Source: CAYQDF01 sp964416175
GTDB taxonomy: Bacteria; Chloroflexota; Anaerolineae; Anaerolineales; UBA4823
Direction: 5' to 3'
Assembly (NCBI GenBank): GCA_964416175.1
Contig: CAYQDF010000097.1
Span: 1 to 12,165 of the forward strand
DNA: 12,165 bases
The first letter of the stretch is position 1; each line of letters opens with the position of its first letter. This document shows positions 1 to 6,438 of this stretch, in pieces. The notes under the pieces are model-generated. The model saw nothing but the letters and a program-made list of their open reading frames with translations. It had not been told where the DNA came from and did not search any database. The position numbers were made by a program, and so were the translations under genes.

Positions 1-216
1 ATTGTTCGCGGCAACCAGGACCCGGAAACCGCTTCGTGCAAGTTCAGCAGCCATGTAAGGACTCGAGCCAAAAGGCTCCAACACCCACGCACCTTGCGGA
101 AGATGATTTTTCGCCCACTGGATTGCAATCCCGCCGGGAATCGGCGGAAGATATCGAGCCAGTAATCCAGAGGGAGGGGGTGAATCTCCTGGGGTAAATG
201 AAATTGGCACAGACAT
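1..216 (-). CDS. DNA methylase-like protein, N-terminal 72 residues (cut by window edge)
   Basis: Reading leftwards from an ATG at 214-216 gives 72 uninterrupted codons running off the window. The start reads MSVPISFTPGDSPPPSGLLA. At residues 45-53 the segment VLEPFGSSP looks like SAM-binding motif I of methyltransferases (an acidic residue-P-F-x-small cluster). It is followed by a helix and the strand FRVLVAANN. From memory, this block resembles the N-terminal region of large Chloroflexota proteins annotated as DNA (adenine) methylase-like; the catalytic motif is out of view, so activity cannot be judged. Codon use and the motif make it a real gene, although no stop is visible. It is divergent from the gene starting at 320, sharing a 103-base intergenic region. 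No clear Shine-Dalgarno precedes the ATG. Identity is inferred from one motif; that it is coding is more certain. Confidence 0.65.
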   Translation of the reverse strand, partial: MSVPISFTPGDSPPPSGLLARYLPPIPGGIAIQWAKNHLPQGAWVLEPFGSSPYMAAELARSGFRVLVAANN

Positions 217-319
217 CTCGTTGTATACAAATAGTATATCGAGAATTTTGTGCTTTTTGTAAGGAAAACCAGTATGGTAAAATTGCCGAGTTACCAGCAG
301 GGAGAGGACTATATAAATT
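217..319. promoter_or_regulatory. Divergent intergenic/promoter region with a 10-bp palindrome
   Basis: This stretch separates two divergent genes, so it should hold both promoters. Read on the minus strand, TATACT (233-238) lies 16 bases before the methylase-like ATG, a plausible -10 with no convincing -35. Immediately beside it is the perfect palindrome TTGTATACAA (221-230), which would fall close to the minus-strand transcription start and could be an operator. On the plus strand, TATGGT (273-278) or TAAAAT (278-283) may be the -10 for the gene at 320, also without a good -35. GGAGAGGA (301-307 region) is the likely ribosome site for that gene, about 12 bases before its ATG. All of this is motif reading only. 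Confidence 0.35.
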
Positions 320-805
320 ATGGAATCTGCACCGGCACTCACCCAATATTTTCAGCAAGCTTCATCGGATAATGCATCCGGCTGGCTCTGGCTGGCCGTT
401 CTCAGCGTGGGGATCTTGATCGTTTGGGCGTTGTTAATCTACCAGGCGAGTCAGGTAAGCTCCCATGAAAATAATCATCTGGAAAACCCTCCCTCAGCCG
501 CCGCAAGAGAAACCGCGGATACACATCAGATGCTTGCACACCGCGCAGGCGAGGCAGATGATCTTACGATAATCGAGGGGATCGGCCCAAAAATAGCTGA
601 ATTGTTAAAGAATGAAGGTATCGATACGTTCTCAAAACTGGCGGGAATGGATACCAGAGTGCTGGAAGAAATCCTCGCTCGCGCGAACCTGAGGTTTGCC
701 AGTCCTGCGACCTGGTCCAGGCAGGCCAAGCTGGTAGTCGAGGGGGATTGGGAAGGGCTAGAAGAATTCCAGGACCGATTGAAGGGTGGGCGACAACCAG
801 AATAA
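320..805 (+). CDS. Membrane-anchored helix-hairpin-helix domain protein
   Basis: The protein has 161 residues. Residues 22-41 (from GWLWLAVLSV) form one hydrophobic segment without a clear signal cleavage site, so it is probably a single-pass anchor. A polar linker rich in A, E, H and N follows (42-78). Residues 81-120 contain LTIIEGIGPKIAELL and then GIDTFSKLAGM, a classic helix-hairpin-helix pair with a GIGPK hairpin, as in the nucleic-acid-binding or interaction domains found alone or fused to ribosomal protein L21 in many bacteria. The tail has the W-x-x-Q-A-K-L-V-x-x-G-D-W pattern usual after this domain. HHH domains bind DNA non-specifically in repair enzymes; a membrane-tethered copy more likely has a scaffolding role, but this is inference. 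The esterase gene begins 23 bases after its stop, suggesting co-transcription. The ATG is supported by GGAGAGGA upstream. Confidence 0.8.
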   Translation: MESAPALTQYFQQASSDNASGWLWLAVLSVGILIVWALLIYQASQVSSHENNHLENPPSAAARETADTHQMLAHRAGEADDLTIIEGIGPKIAELLKNEGIDTFSKLAGMDTRVLEEILARANLRFASPATWSRQAKLVVEGDWEGLEEFQDRLKGGRQPE

Positions 806-828
806 CCCCCTAGCTGGATATAGAGCGC

Positions 829-1584
829 TTGCAGAATCCGTATCTTGATCCAGGTCCCAGATTCTACGAGGGAGGTGATATTGGGGTATTGTTGCTCCAC
901 GGATATACAGCAACACCAGTAGAAGTCAGCTTGCTTGCGGAGTATTTACATACTCAGGCGGGATATACCGTCGTGTGTCCTCTCCTCCCTGGTCATGGAA
1001 CTAAAATCGATGACCTGCATAAAATCAAGTGGCAGCACTGGGCCGATCACGTGGAGAATATTTACGAACAGCTTTCTAAAAAGTGCACTTTCCGGTTCGT
1101 TGGGGGGACATCCCTCGGGGGCTTGTTGGCCCTTTATCTCGCGGTTTTTCATCCGGAAATAAAAGGCCTGCTGATTTATTCCCCGGCATTGATCGTGAAC
1201 AACCGAATGGCAATCCTGTCGCACGAATTGAAGTATTTCGTAAAGACTATCCCAAAATTCCGCAAGAAGGTTGGTCAGAGCATCGTGGAAGAAAGGTGGC
1301 AGGGCTACACCTCTGATTCACTCCCTGCGATCTCACAACTACTTCGTTTGCAACAAGTGGTCCGTAAGAACCTGCCCAGGATCACGCAGCCGATACTTAT
1401 CTGCCAGGGAATGCGTGATGAAACCATAAATCCAAAGGGTGCTTCAGAGGTCTACAGACAGGTGAGATCAAAAGATAAAAAGTTACATTATATGGAGGAA
1501 TCGACTCACAGCCTCTTACTCGATCAAGAGTGGGAAAATATCGCCCAAGAGACCGTTGCCTTCATCTCCCACTTTGAGTTATAA
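829..1584 (+). CDS. Carboxylesterase/lipase, alpha/beta hydrolase fold (Est30-like)
   Basis: This 251-residue protein matches the length and layout of Geobacillus Est30-type carboxylesterases and monoacylglycerol lipases, which hydrolyse short- to medium-chain esters. Visible motifs: LLLHGYTA at 21-28 (oxyanion-hole HG), the nucleophile elbow GTSLGG at 93-98 with Ser95, acid Asp197 in GMRDETINP, and His227 in ESTHSLLLDQE. Together these make a complete Ser-Asp-His triad at nearly the same positions as Est30. There is no signal peptide, so it is cytoplasmic. The start chosen is TTG at 829; an in-frame stop at 811-813 leaves only CTG 814 as an alternative, and no in-frame ATG exists before residue 127. 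The ribosome site is weak (GAG at 823-825), fitting coupled translation from the gene ending at 805. The physiological substrate is unknown. Confidence 0.9.
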   Translation: MQNPYLDPGPRFYEGGDIGVLLLHGYTATPVEVSLLAEYLHTQAGYTVVCPLLPGHGTKIDDLHKIKWQHWADHVENIYEQLSKKCTFRFVGGTSLGGLLALYLAVFHPEIKGLLIYSPALIVNNRMAILSHELKYFVKTIPKFRKKVGQSIVEERWQGYTSDSLPAISQLLRLQQVVRKNLPRITQPILICQGMRDETINPKGASEVYRQVRSKDKKLHYMEESTHSLLLDQEWENIAQETVAFISHFEL

Positions 1585-1585
1585 T
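1556..1585 (+). promoter_or_regulatory. Candidate sigma-70 promoter at the end of the esterase gene
   Basis: TTGCCT (1556-1561) and a perfect TATAAT (1580-1585) are separated by 18 bases. The -10 overlaps the TAA stop of the esterase. Transcription would start near 1592, giving about 100 bases of leader before the ATG at 1692, with the T-tract hairpin inside it. The match is good, but no expression data are available and a chance match in AT-rich sequence is possible. Confidence 0.4.
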
Positions 1586-1628
1586 ATCCTGGGTTTGGGA
1601 ACTAAATAAACTTAAGATTCGTCTTTCT

Positions 1629-1668
1629 ATCCAGGATGGGAGTGCCCATCAGGATTAAGAATTTTTTT
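1629..1668 (+). terminator. Rho-independent terminator, possibly a leader attenuator
   Basis: GATGGG (1635-1640) pairs with CCCATC (1645-1650) around the 4-base loop AGTG. The stem extends outwards through a small AG/A bulge by ATCC (1629-1632) with GGAT (1652-1655). A run of seven T follows at 1662-1668. This is a credible intrinsic terminator for the helix-hairpin-helix/esterase unit. The next ribosome site begins at 1676, so there is no room for a promoter between terminator and start codon; the downstream gene must be transcribed through this structure. Confidence 0.65.
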
Positions 1669-1691
1669 GATTGTCAGAGGAGATTTGACTG

Positions 1692-2210
1692 ATGAGGGTC
1701 AAATACGGATGGTTTGCGTTCTTTGCGATCCTGGGTTGCGTATTTATTACTGGTGGAATCTGGGATACCGCCCTGGCGAAAGAAGATACAACTGCATATT
1801 TCGAGGTCGATTTCCAGCAGCCAGCTGAAATCTTCCTCGGAAAGGGTGGGATTTTCATGGTCAGTTCGAGCTACTCCGGCACGGCTGGCATCACAAGGAG
1901 AGACCCCAATTATCTTTATCCATCGGGGAACCTGGTTTTTGTTGAGCGATGGATCGATTTCCAGATCTATGATGCGCGCGGCGTTGCTTTTCCTAATCTT
2001 TGGGGTTTTAATTACGTATATTTCAACCTGACCTATGATACCCGGCGGATGGTGGATGAGGGAGATTTAAGAATCTATCATTGGGATCCATTAAAACGCT
2101 CCTGGATCGAATGTCCGACATTATTGGTTGTTAATGAAAATGAACCTCACGGGAGGGCGGCCTGTGTGATGACTGGTTTTGGCCTATACGGCCTGGCATA
2201 CGAAAAGTAG
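1692..2210 (+). CDS. Secreted protein of unknown function
   Basis: A 172-residue protein with a clear signal peptide: MRVK, a hydrophobic core at 6-22, and probable cleavage after ALA at residue 29. The mature part is about 143 residues, rich in aromatic and beta-strand-like segments (VERWIDFQIYDARG, FNYVYFNLTY), with no recognised catalytic motif. The end has the pattern of a strand with W-I-E-C-P, a turn and strand, then GFGLYGLA. This recalls the last strands of beta-sandwich modules in secreted bacterial proteins that read like W-x-x-L-P...V-T-H-F-S-x-F-A-L, possibly ZU5-like; that is a weak resemblance. Two Cys (140 and 157 region) could form a disulphide. The start is well supported by AGAGGAGA at 1676-1683. 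It precedes the LysM protein in the same direction by about 110 bases, so both may serve the cell envelope. Confidence 0.75.
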   Translation: MRVKYGWFAFFAILGCVFITGGIWDTALAKEDTTAYFEVDFQQPAEIFLGKGGIFMVSSSYSGTAGITRRDPNYLYPSGNLVFVERWIDFQIYDARGVAFPNLWGFNYVYFNLTYDTRRMVDEGDLRIYHWDPLKRSWIECPTLLVVNENEPHGRAACVMTGFGLYGLAYEK

Positions 2211-2321
2211 TCTTAGGAGAGATCTAATCCCCTGGGAAAAAGCTCGTCTGGGAGATCTCGATCCGGTATCCGGGAACGACAGGTGTTGGAGCGACAGCTC
2301 ATCAATCCTATGGAGGGTAAA
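2211..2321 (+). promoter_or_regulatory. Intergenic leader of the LysM gene, with a 7-bp inverted repeat
   Basis: This 111-base gap contains GAGATCT (2219-2225) and AGATCTC (2253-2259), an inverted repeat around a 27-base loop, and a short direct repeat ATCCGG-t-ATCCGG near 2261-2273. No T-tract follows, so it does not look like an intrinsic terminator. I see no convincing -35/-10 pair. GGAGGG at 2312-2317 is the ribosome site for the ATG at 2322. Confidence 0.3.
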
Positions 2322-3230
2322 ATGAAAACCATTCGGAGATTGATAACCATCCTTTCAATCATATCTATCCTCGTTGTTGCGGCAGGCTTTACTTACTCGC
2401 CTTCCCAGGCTGCAACCTGCACCAAGTATCACACCGTTGTAAAGGGTGAATATCTGGTGAAAATTGCCAGGTATTACGGTGTGAACTGGAGGACAATCGC
2501 TGAGATCAATAAAATCTCTTCGCCCTGGATCATCTTTCCTGGTCAGGTGCTCTGCATTTCTCAAAGCGGTACGACGCCGCCTCCCCCGCCGCCTGGCTAC
2601 TCTGGATTCCCGACTTTCTCGATCCTGAGCGTTGTTGCCGATAAAAGTGTCTCAGTACAGACCTACAATCTTCCACCGAATGACAAGTTCGACGTCACGA
2701 TGGGACCGATGGGCACTAAAGGGATCGGTGGCATCAAAGTGGCATCGGTCGACTCGGGCAGCGGAGGCGCAAAGCAGTTCACTTTTGATATTCCTTCCGG
2801 ATTGAAAGGTTCTTATCAGATCTCAATCCGGATGCAAAGCCCGACTAGCGGTTACTTTGCATATAACTGGTTCTACAACAATACTGCGGGTGCTGGTGGT
2901 CAGCCGCCGTCTCCAGTTCCACCCGGCTATACAGGATTCCCCACCTTCTCGATCCTCAGCGTTGTCCGCGATACGAGCGTGACGGTCCAGGCATATAATC
3001 TCCCCCCCAACGATACCTTCAACGTCACGATGGGACCGATGGGGACCAAAGGGATTGGCGGGATCCAGGTTACGACTGTAGATTCTGGAACTGGCGGCTC
3101 CAGACAATTCACATTCACTATACCTGCTGCATTAAGAGGATCTTACCAGATCTCCATCCGGATGCAGAGTCCGAAAACAGGTTTCTTTGCATTCAACTGG
3201 TTCTACAACAATACAGCTGTCGATCCATAG
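2322..3230 (+). CDS. Secreted LysM protein with two tandem 98-residue repeat domains
   Basis: The ATG at 2322 is preferred over an in-frame GTG at 2283: it has GGAGGG four bases upstream and gives a proper signal peptide (K/R-rich start, hydrophobic core 7-22, cleavage after SQA at about residue 30). The 302-residue product then has one LysM domain at about 35-80 (YHTVVKGEYLVKIARYYGV, NKI, IFPGQVLCI), which binds N-acetylglucosamine polymers such as peptidoglycan. A linker of six prolines follows, then two near-copies of one domain (92-189 and 202-299) joined by a second Pro-rich linker. Each copy begins GY(S/T)GFPTFSILSVV, contains LPPND, TMGPMGTKGIGGI and GSYQISIRMQSP, and ends NWFYNNTA. 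The repeat is probably a beta-sandwich of unknown ligand; I recall similar repeats in Anaerolineae LysM proteins. It is likely a cell-wall-attached surface protein. Name recognition is limited to LysM. Confidence 0.88.
   Translation: MKTIRRLITILSIISILVVAAGFTYSPSQAATCTKYHTVVKGEYLVKIARYYGVNWRTIAEINKISSPWIIFPGQVLCISQSGTTPPPPPPGYSGFPTFSILSVVADKSVSVQTYNLPPNDKFDVTMGPMGTKGIGGIKVASVDSGSGGAKQFTFDIPSGLKGSYQISIRMQSPTSGYFAYNWFYNNTAGAGGQPPSPVPPGYTGFPTFSILSVVRDTSVTVQAYNLPPNDTFNVTMGPMGTKGIGGIQVTTVDSGTGGSRQFTFTIPAALRGSYQISIRMQSPKTGFFAFNWFYNNTAVDP
2595..2888 (+). repeat. First copy of the intragenic repeat domain
   Basis: Codons 92-189 of the LysM protein form this copy. It matches 2925-3218 with no gaps at protein level (98 residues each). 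The most conserved DNA stretches encode TMGPMGTKGIGGI and the ending NWFYNNTA. Confidence 0.9.
2925..3218 (+). repeat. Second copy of the intragenic repeat domain
   Basis: Codons 202-299 form this copy, offset 330 bases from the first. Differences cluster at surface-like positions (for example ADKSVSVQT against RDTSVTVQA) while aromatic and glycine positions are kept. This suggests an old duplication under selection rather than a recent copy error. Confidence 0.9.
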
Positions 3231-3279
3231 GACGTCGACCTCTCAGCAAGTCATCGTTAACGAATCCATGCACCTGCCA

Positions 3280-3310
3280 AACCCCCGAGTCCCGCGCAGA
3301 CTCGGGGGTT
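3280..3310. terminator. Strong hairpin after the LysM gene
   Basis: A perfect 12-bp stem, AACCCCCGAGTC (3280-3291) with GACTCGGGGGTT (3299-3310), encloses a 7-base loop. It begins 49 bases after the LysM stop. The following bases are only moderately T-rich (gattcatatt), so it may end transcription inefficiently, depend on another factor, or protect the mRNA 3' end. Confidence 0.65.
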
Positions 3311-3375
3311 GATTCATATTCCAAGAATTGGTGTCATCTACCCAATAAAGCATGCGAATCGGTGATTTTTATTAC

Positions 3376-3405
3376 TTGTGTCGAGCCGATCGGTTTTGCT
3401 AAGAT
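3376..3405 (+). promoter_or_regulatory. Possible promoter for the small lipoprotein gene
   Basis: TTGTGT (3376-3381) and TAAGAT (3400-3405) are 18 bases apart, just upstream of the gene at 3450 and after the hairpin at 3280-3310. Each box matches only three to four of six consensus bases. Confidence 0.3.
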
Positions 3406-3449
3406 ATGTTCAACAGGCTGCATTATTTATTGAGAACTGGGAGTGGCTG

Positions 3450-3800
3450 ATGAGAAATATCGGAATGCTCCTGGTGATTTTGACTCTACCCATCGCGTGT
3501 GCTGTGCGCCTGCCTCGAGCTGCCAAGGAACTTGCGATCTCAGCATTATGTGCTTCTCCGACAATCTCTGAGGAATATACTTGCCGGAGCGTTGAAATAC
3601 AACGGATTATCCTCCGCTCAAGAGATTCCCAGAACGCTGACGAGGCAGATTCAGCGCTCAGGCATTGGTGTGTCGAAATGAAGTACGTTGATTACACTGG
3701 AGAATCAGGGTCAGCTGTCGTTTTGTTGAAAGGTCCAACGATCAGTGGGGGATATGATCTGGAGTCAGGCCCTCTCTTTGATGTTTCATGTGAGCACTAA
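3450..3800 (+). CDS. Small probable lipoprotein, unknown function
   Basis: The chosen ATG at 3450 gives 116 residues and has GGGAG at 3439-3443 as ribosome site. Starting further upstream (GTG 3378) would bury the signal sequence behind 24 extra residues. The N-terminus MRNIGMLLVILTLPIACAVR is a short charged start, a hydrophobic core, and a lipobox-like LPIAC with Cys17, so lipid attachment is likely, though proline at -3 is unusual. The mature part is about 100 residues with several Cys (C34, C45, C73, C114 region) that could pair after export. The middle is charged and partly helical (QNADEADSALRHW); the end is strand-like (SAVVLLKGPTISGGYDLESG). I recognise no family. It ends 30 bases from the convergent membrane-protein gene. 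Confidence 0.6.
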   Translation: MRNIGMLLVILTLPIACAVRLPRAAKELAISALCASPTISEEYTCRSVEIQRIILRSRDSQNADEADSALRHWCVEMKYVDYTGESGSAVVLLKGPTISGGYDLESGPLFDVSCEH

Positions 3801-3830
3801 AGCCGAATCACAAGCTATCGAGAAACCGCA

Positions 3831-4931
3831 TCAAGAAATCACCCGGGGCCCTGATCGTTCCAGGTATCGATATCGAAAGTGTATCACCCCCATCAAAAGC
3901 GTGAACTGGATCAGGGCGGAGATGATCGTCGAAAACTGGTAGAAATAAAACAGCATCACATCAACAATGATCAGGTAGGCAATCAGAGCATAGTAGGCAA
4001 CCAAAGATCCCGCTTTCAAGTGGTTCTTCAATAACAAAACACCACTGACAATCAGAGCTATCCCTATGGCTTCCTGCATCGCGTGCGTGGCCAGAAACCA
4101 GTGATTCTGACCGATGTCGAGAGGAACAAATTGTAATGCCAGGAATCCAGGGACTGTGGAAGGGCTGATCGCAGTGAGAAACGCCAGGATTGAAGTGGCG
4201 GCCGCGAAAGTTCCAAGGACGAGTAAACCTATCGACAGCAGAGTTTTCAACCGAGATTGGGGGAGGTAATGTGCCTCGAACAGTTGAAAGCGGGTCTGCA
4301 ATCTTTCTGCTTGTTTGGGATTTGCTGGAATGAGATTAAGATCATTCCCTTGAAAAAGTAATGAAAGGCTTGTAGCAAACCGAGCCAGATGAGGCTGTTC
4401 ATTTTGGCGGGCGGCGAAATCTAATCGCTCGATCAGCTCTGCGAATTCCTTGGAATCCAAATCGTGGTCCAGAAATTCCTCGAGCAATTCCAGGACCGAG
4501 TAGAGTTCACTGCGCGCGGATTGCAGAGGTGGGTTTTTCATCCGCAGATAGATTAGCACGCCGATCAGGAAGAATGCGTAAATGATCGGAGCTGCGATTG
4601 GGAAGAAATAATCATTATCTCTGCTCATGAATTTGCCAAGCTCATCCATAAACAGTCCTGCCCCAATCCCAGAAAGAACGGCTGTGAGCTGGAAAACCCA
4701 TCGATTCGCGAAGATGAGGGGTAAGATCGCTGCAAGGGTCAATATCAAACCACCCCACAAGACGTGTGCAATATGCACATCCCCCTCGCCCAGCTGAGGA
4801 TAGCCGGTCATCTCCAGGAACAGGCGTGTGACGGATATCGTACAGGCAAACGTAAACAGTGTGACCAGCAAGTATTCGTTCGCGCCGGGCCGCCGGACAG
4901 GTTTCCGAACTTTATGGGAGTAACGATTCAT
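3831..4931 (-). CDS. Polytopic membrane protein of unknown function
   Basis: A 366-residue protein with about eight predicted membrane helices (19-38, 54-73, 79-95, 110-129, 228-252, 283-301, 308-332, 335-352). A charged, helical soluble segment of nearly 100 residues separates helices four and five (132-226, for example LELLEEFLDHDLDSKEFAEL). The N-terminal half carries striking polar motifs in or near the membrane: TGYPQLGEGDVHIAHVLWGG, MDELGKF (95-101) and NDYFFPIAAPIIYAFF. From memory, this set marks a conserved uncharacterised family in Chloroflexota and other bacteria; no function is known to me. It is the last gene of the minus-strand operon, 15 bases after the decarboxylase stop, with no good Shine-Dalgarno, suggesting translational coupling. 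A role in transporting or sensing the decarboxylase product is only a guess. Confidence 0.75.
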   Translation of the reverse strand: MNRYSHKVRKPVRRPGANEYLLVTLFTFACTISVTRLFLEMTGYPQLGEGDVHIAHVLWGGLILTLAAILPLIFANRWVFQLTAVLSGIGAGLFMDELGKFMSRDNDYFFPIAAPIIYAFFLIGVLIYLRMKNPPLQSARSELYSVLELLEEFLDHDLDSKEFAELIERLDFAARQNEQPHLARFATSLSLLFQGNDLNLIPANPKQAERLQTRFQLFEAHYLPQSRLKTLLSIGLLVLGTFAAATSILAFLTAISPSTVPGFLALQFVPLDIGQNHWFLATHAMQEAIGIALIVSGVLLLKNHLKAGSLVAYYALIAYLIIVDVMLFYFYQFSTIISALIQFTLLMGVIHFRYRYLERSGPRVIS

Positions 4932-4946
4932 TCAAATCAAGTAATT

Positions 4947-6383
4947 TCACTGGAGAGAAGAAGCTGTCGCTTTGATCAGCTGCCAGGCCTCCCGAACGTG
5001 TCTCTCTTCAGTGTGAGTCTGACCGATACACATTCGGATCACGAATCTATCGGCCAGGATAGCATGCGACAGGTAGACGCGCCCGCTCTGGTTGAGCTGC
5101 TCGAGTAAGTTTCGGTTGAACTCGTCGCCTGCTTTGTGCCGGAAACAGACCAGGTTTAGAGGTGTGGGTGACACAAGTTCGAAATCGGGATCTTCCTCGA
5201 CCCACCTGGCAAATTCCCGGGCAAGCGCCACGTGCCTGCGCACATGGAATTGCAAACCTTCGAGGCCGTAGTGTCGGATCACAAACCATAGTTTCAGGGC
5301 GCGGAACCGCCTTCCAAGCTGGATATGCCAGTCCCGATAATCGATCACAGCGCCTGATTCAGTCGCCTTATTCCGGAGGTATTCGGGCAATATGCTGAGT
5401 GTCTTTATGAGCGCTGAACGATCAGCAACATAAAAGCAGTCGCAATCGAAGTTTGTGAACATCCATTTGTGGGGGTTGAAGCAATAGCTATCAGCGAACT
5501 CGAGACCCTCATGGATGAAACGAAACTCAGGACACAGGGAAGCTGTTCCTGACATCGCGCCATCGACGTGCAGCCAGATCCCTTCATCCTGGCAGATCCG
5601 GCCGATGGCGTACACCGGATCGATGGCATTGGAAGCGGTCGTTCCAACTGTTGCGCAGACGAAAAAAGGAAGCAGTCCATTCCGCCGGTCCTGTCGGATT
5701 GCATCGGCCAATGAACCGGGCACCATGGCGAATTTTGCATCTACGTCGATCAAGTGCAGGTTTTGTTTCCCAATTCCAGCGATCTTGACCGCTTTTTCTA
5801 TCGAGGAATGGGTTTGGGTGGATGCATAAGCGACCAGTCGTCCATCGCAGCCGGACTCGTTCGTTTTGAAACCGGTGGCTTGTTCACGAGCGGCGAGCAG
5901 TGCGGTCAACGAAGCACTGGAGGCAGTATCCTGGATAACCCCACCCCCCGCGGTAGTGGACCTAAATCGAGGGGGGAGTCCAAGCATTTCGACCAGCCAA
6001 TCTAGAACCAATGTTTCAAGCTCTGTACAGGCGGGACTGGTGGCCCAGAGCATCCCCTGGACGCCGAGGCCGGCCGACAGCAGCTCTCCGAGGATGGATG
6101 GGCCTGATGTATTCGCCGGGAAATATGCGAAGAAATTTGGGGATTGCCAGTGGGTGATCCCCGGCAGGATGAGTCGTTCGAAGTCTTTCAAGATGAGGTC
6201 TAAAGGCTCTCCATGCTCGGGAGGGTGTTCCGGCAACCCAGCCCGAATTTCGCCAGGATTGACCTGGGACAGCACCGGATAGGATTCGATCTGTTCATAA
6301 TAATCAGCGATCCAGTCGATGATCTGCCGGCCGTATTTTCGAAAATCTGAAGAAGTCATGTGAAAATTCGATGGAGTTTGCAT
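4947..6383 (-). CDS. Group II PLP-dependent decarboxylase (aromatic-L-amino-acid decarboxylase-like)
   Basis: The protein removes the carboxyl group of an L-amino acid using pyridoxal phosphate, probably an aromatic substrate (tryptophan, tyrosine, DOPA or phenylalanine). From the ATG at 6383 it has 478 residues, the usual length. It parallels animal DOPA decarboxylase throughout: FRKYGRQIIDWIADY near the start, GITHWQSPNFFAYFPA (75-90), SPACTELE (116-123), THSSIEK with His192 stacking on PLP, LHVDGA with Asp274, PLP lysine Lys306 in FNPHKWMFTNFDC, and DYRDWHIQLGRRFRALKLWF. Tyr335 lines up with human Tyr332 of the mobile loop, which favours decarboxylation over the aldehyde-synthase reaction. 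The start at 6383 has CAGGTG upstream (6387-6392); the longer reading from 6464 overlaps the LapA-like gene and adds residues foreign to the family. It is the second gene of the operon. Substrate is inferred from family only. Confidence 0.9.
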   Translation of the reverse strand: MQTPSNFHMTSSDFRKYGRQIIDWIADYYEQIESYPVLSQVNPGEIRAGLPEHPPEHGEPLDLILKDFERLILPGITHWQSPNFFAYFPANTSGPSILGELLSAGLGVQGMLWATSPACTELETLVLDWLVEMLGLPPRFRSTTAGGGVIQDTASSASLTALLAAREQATGFKTNESGCDGRLVAYASTQTHSSIEKAVKIAGIGKQNLHLIDVDAKFAMVPGSLADAIRQDRRNGLLPFFVCATVGTTASNAIDPVYAIGRICQDEGIWLHVDGAMSGTASLCPEFRFIHEGLEFADSYCFNPHKWMFTNFDCDCFYVADRSALIKTLSILPEYLRNKATESGAVIDYRDWHIQLGRRFRALKLWFVIRHYGLEGLQFHVRRHVALAREFARWVEEDPDFELVSPTPLNLVCFRHKAGDEFNRNLLEQLNQSGRVYLSHAILADRFVIRMCIGQTHTEERHVREAWQLIKATASSLQ

Positions 6384-6438
6384 AAACACCTGAACAGAGC
6401 GTTTGTGCGCATAGCCATATTTAGTGTGAGGGGTTAGA

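Noticed and set aside
44..358. A 104-codon minus-strand open frame
   Set aside because: It overlaps the better 1-216 frame, gives a low-complexity Cys/Arg/Ser-rich product with no motif, and extends into the plus-strand HHH gene.
2283..2321. A GTG start for the LysM protein
   Set aside because: It would place 13 residues before the signal peptide; the ATG at 2322 has GGAGGG just upstream.
2595..3218. Direct repeats considered as CRISPR or mobile-element ends
   Set aside because: There are only two units of 294 bases, in frame and inside one gene; they are protein domain repeats.
3450..3830. Possible decayed gene before the convergent operon
   Set aside because: The 116-codon frame is intact, with a ribosome site and an export signal, so I treat it as a gene.
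5162..6282. Several plus-strand open frames opposite the decarboxylase gene
   Set aside because: They are antisense shadows of a well-conserved enzyme, without motifs or ribosome sites.
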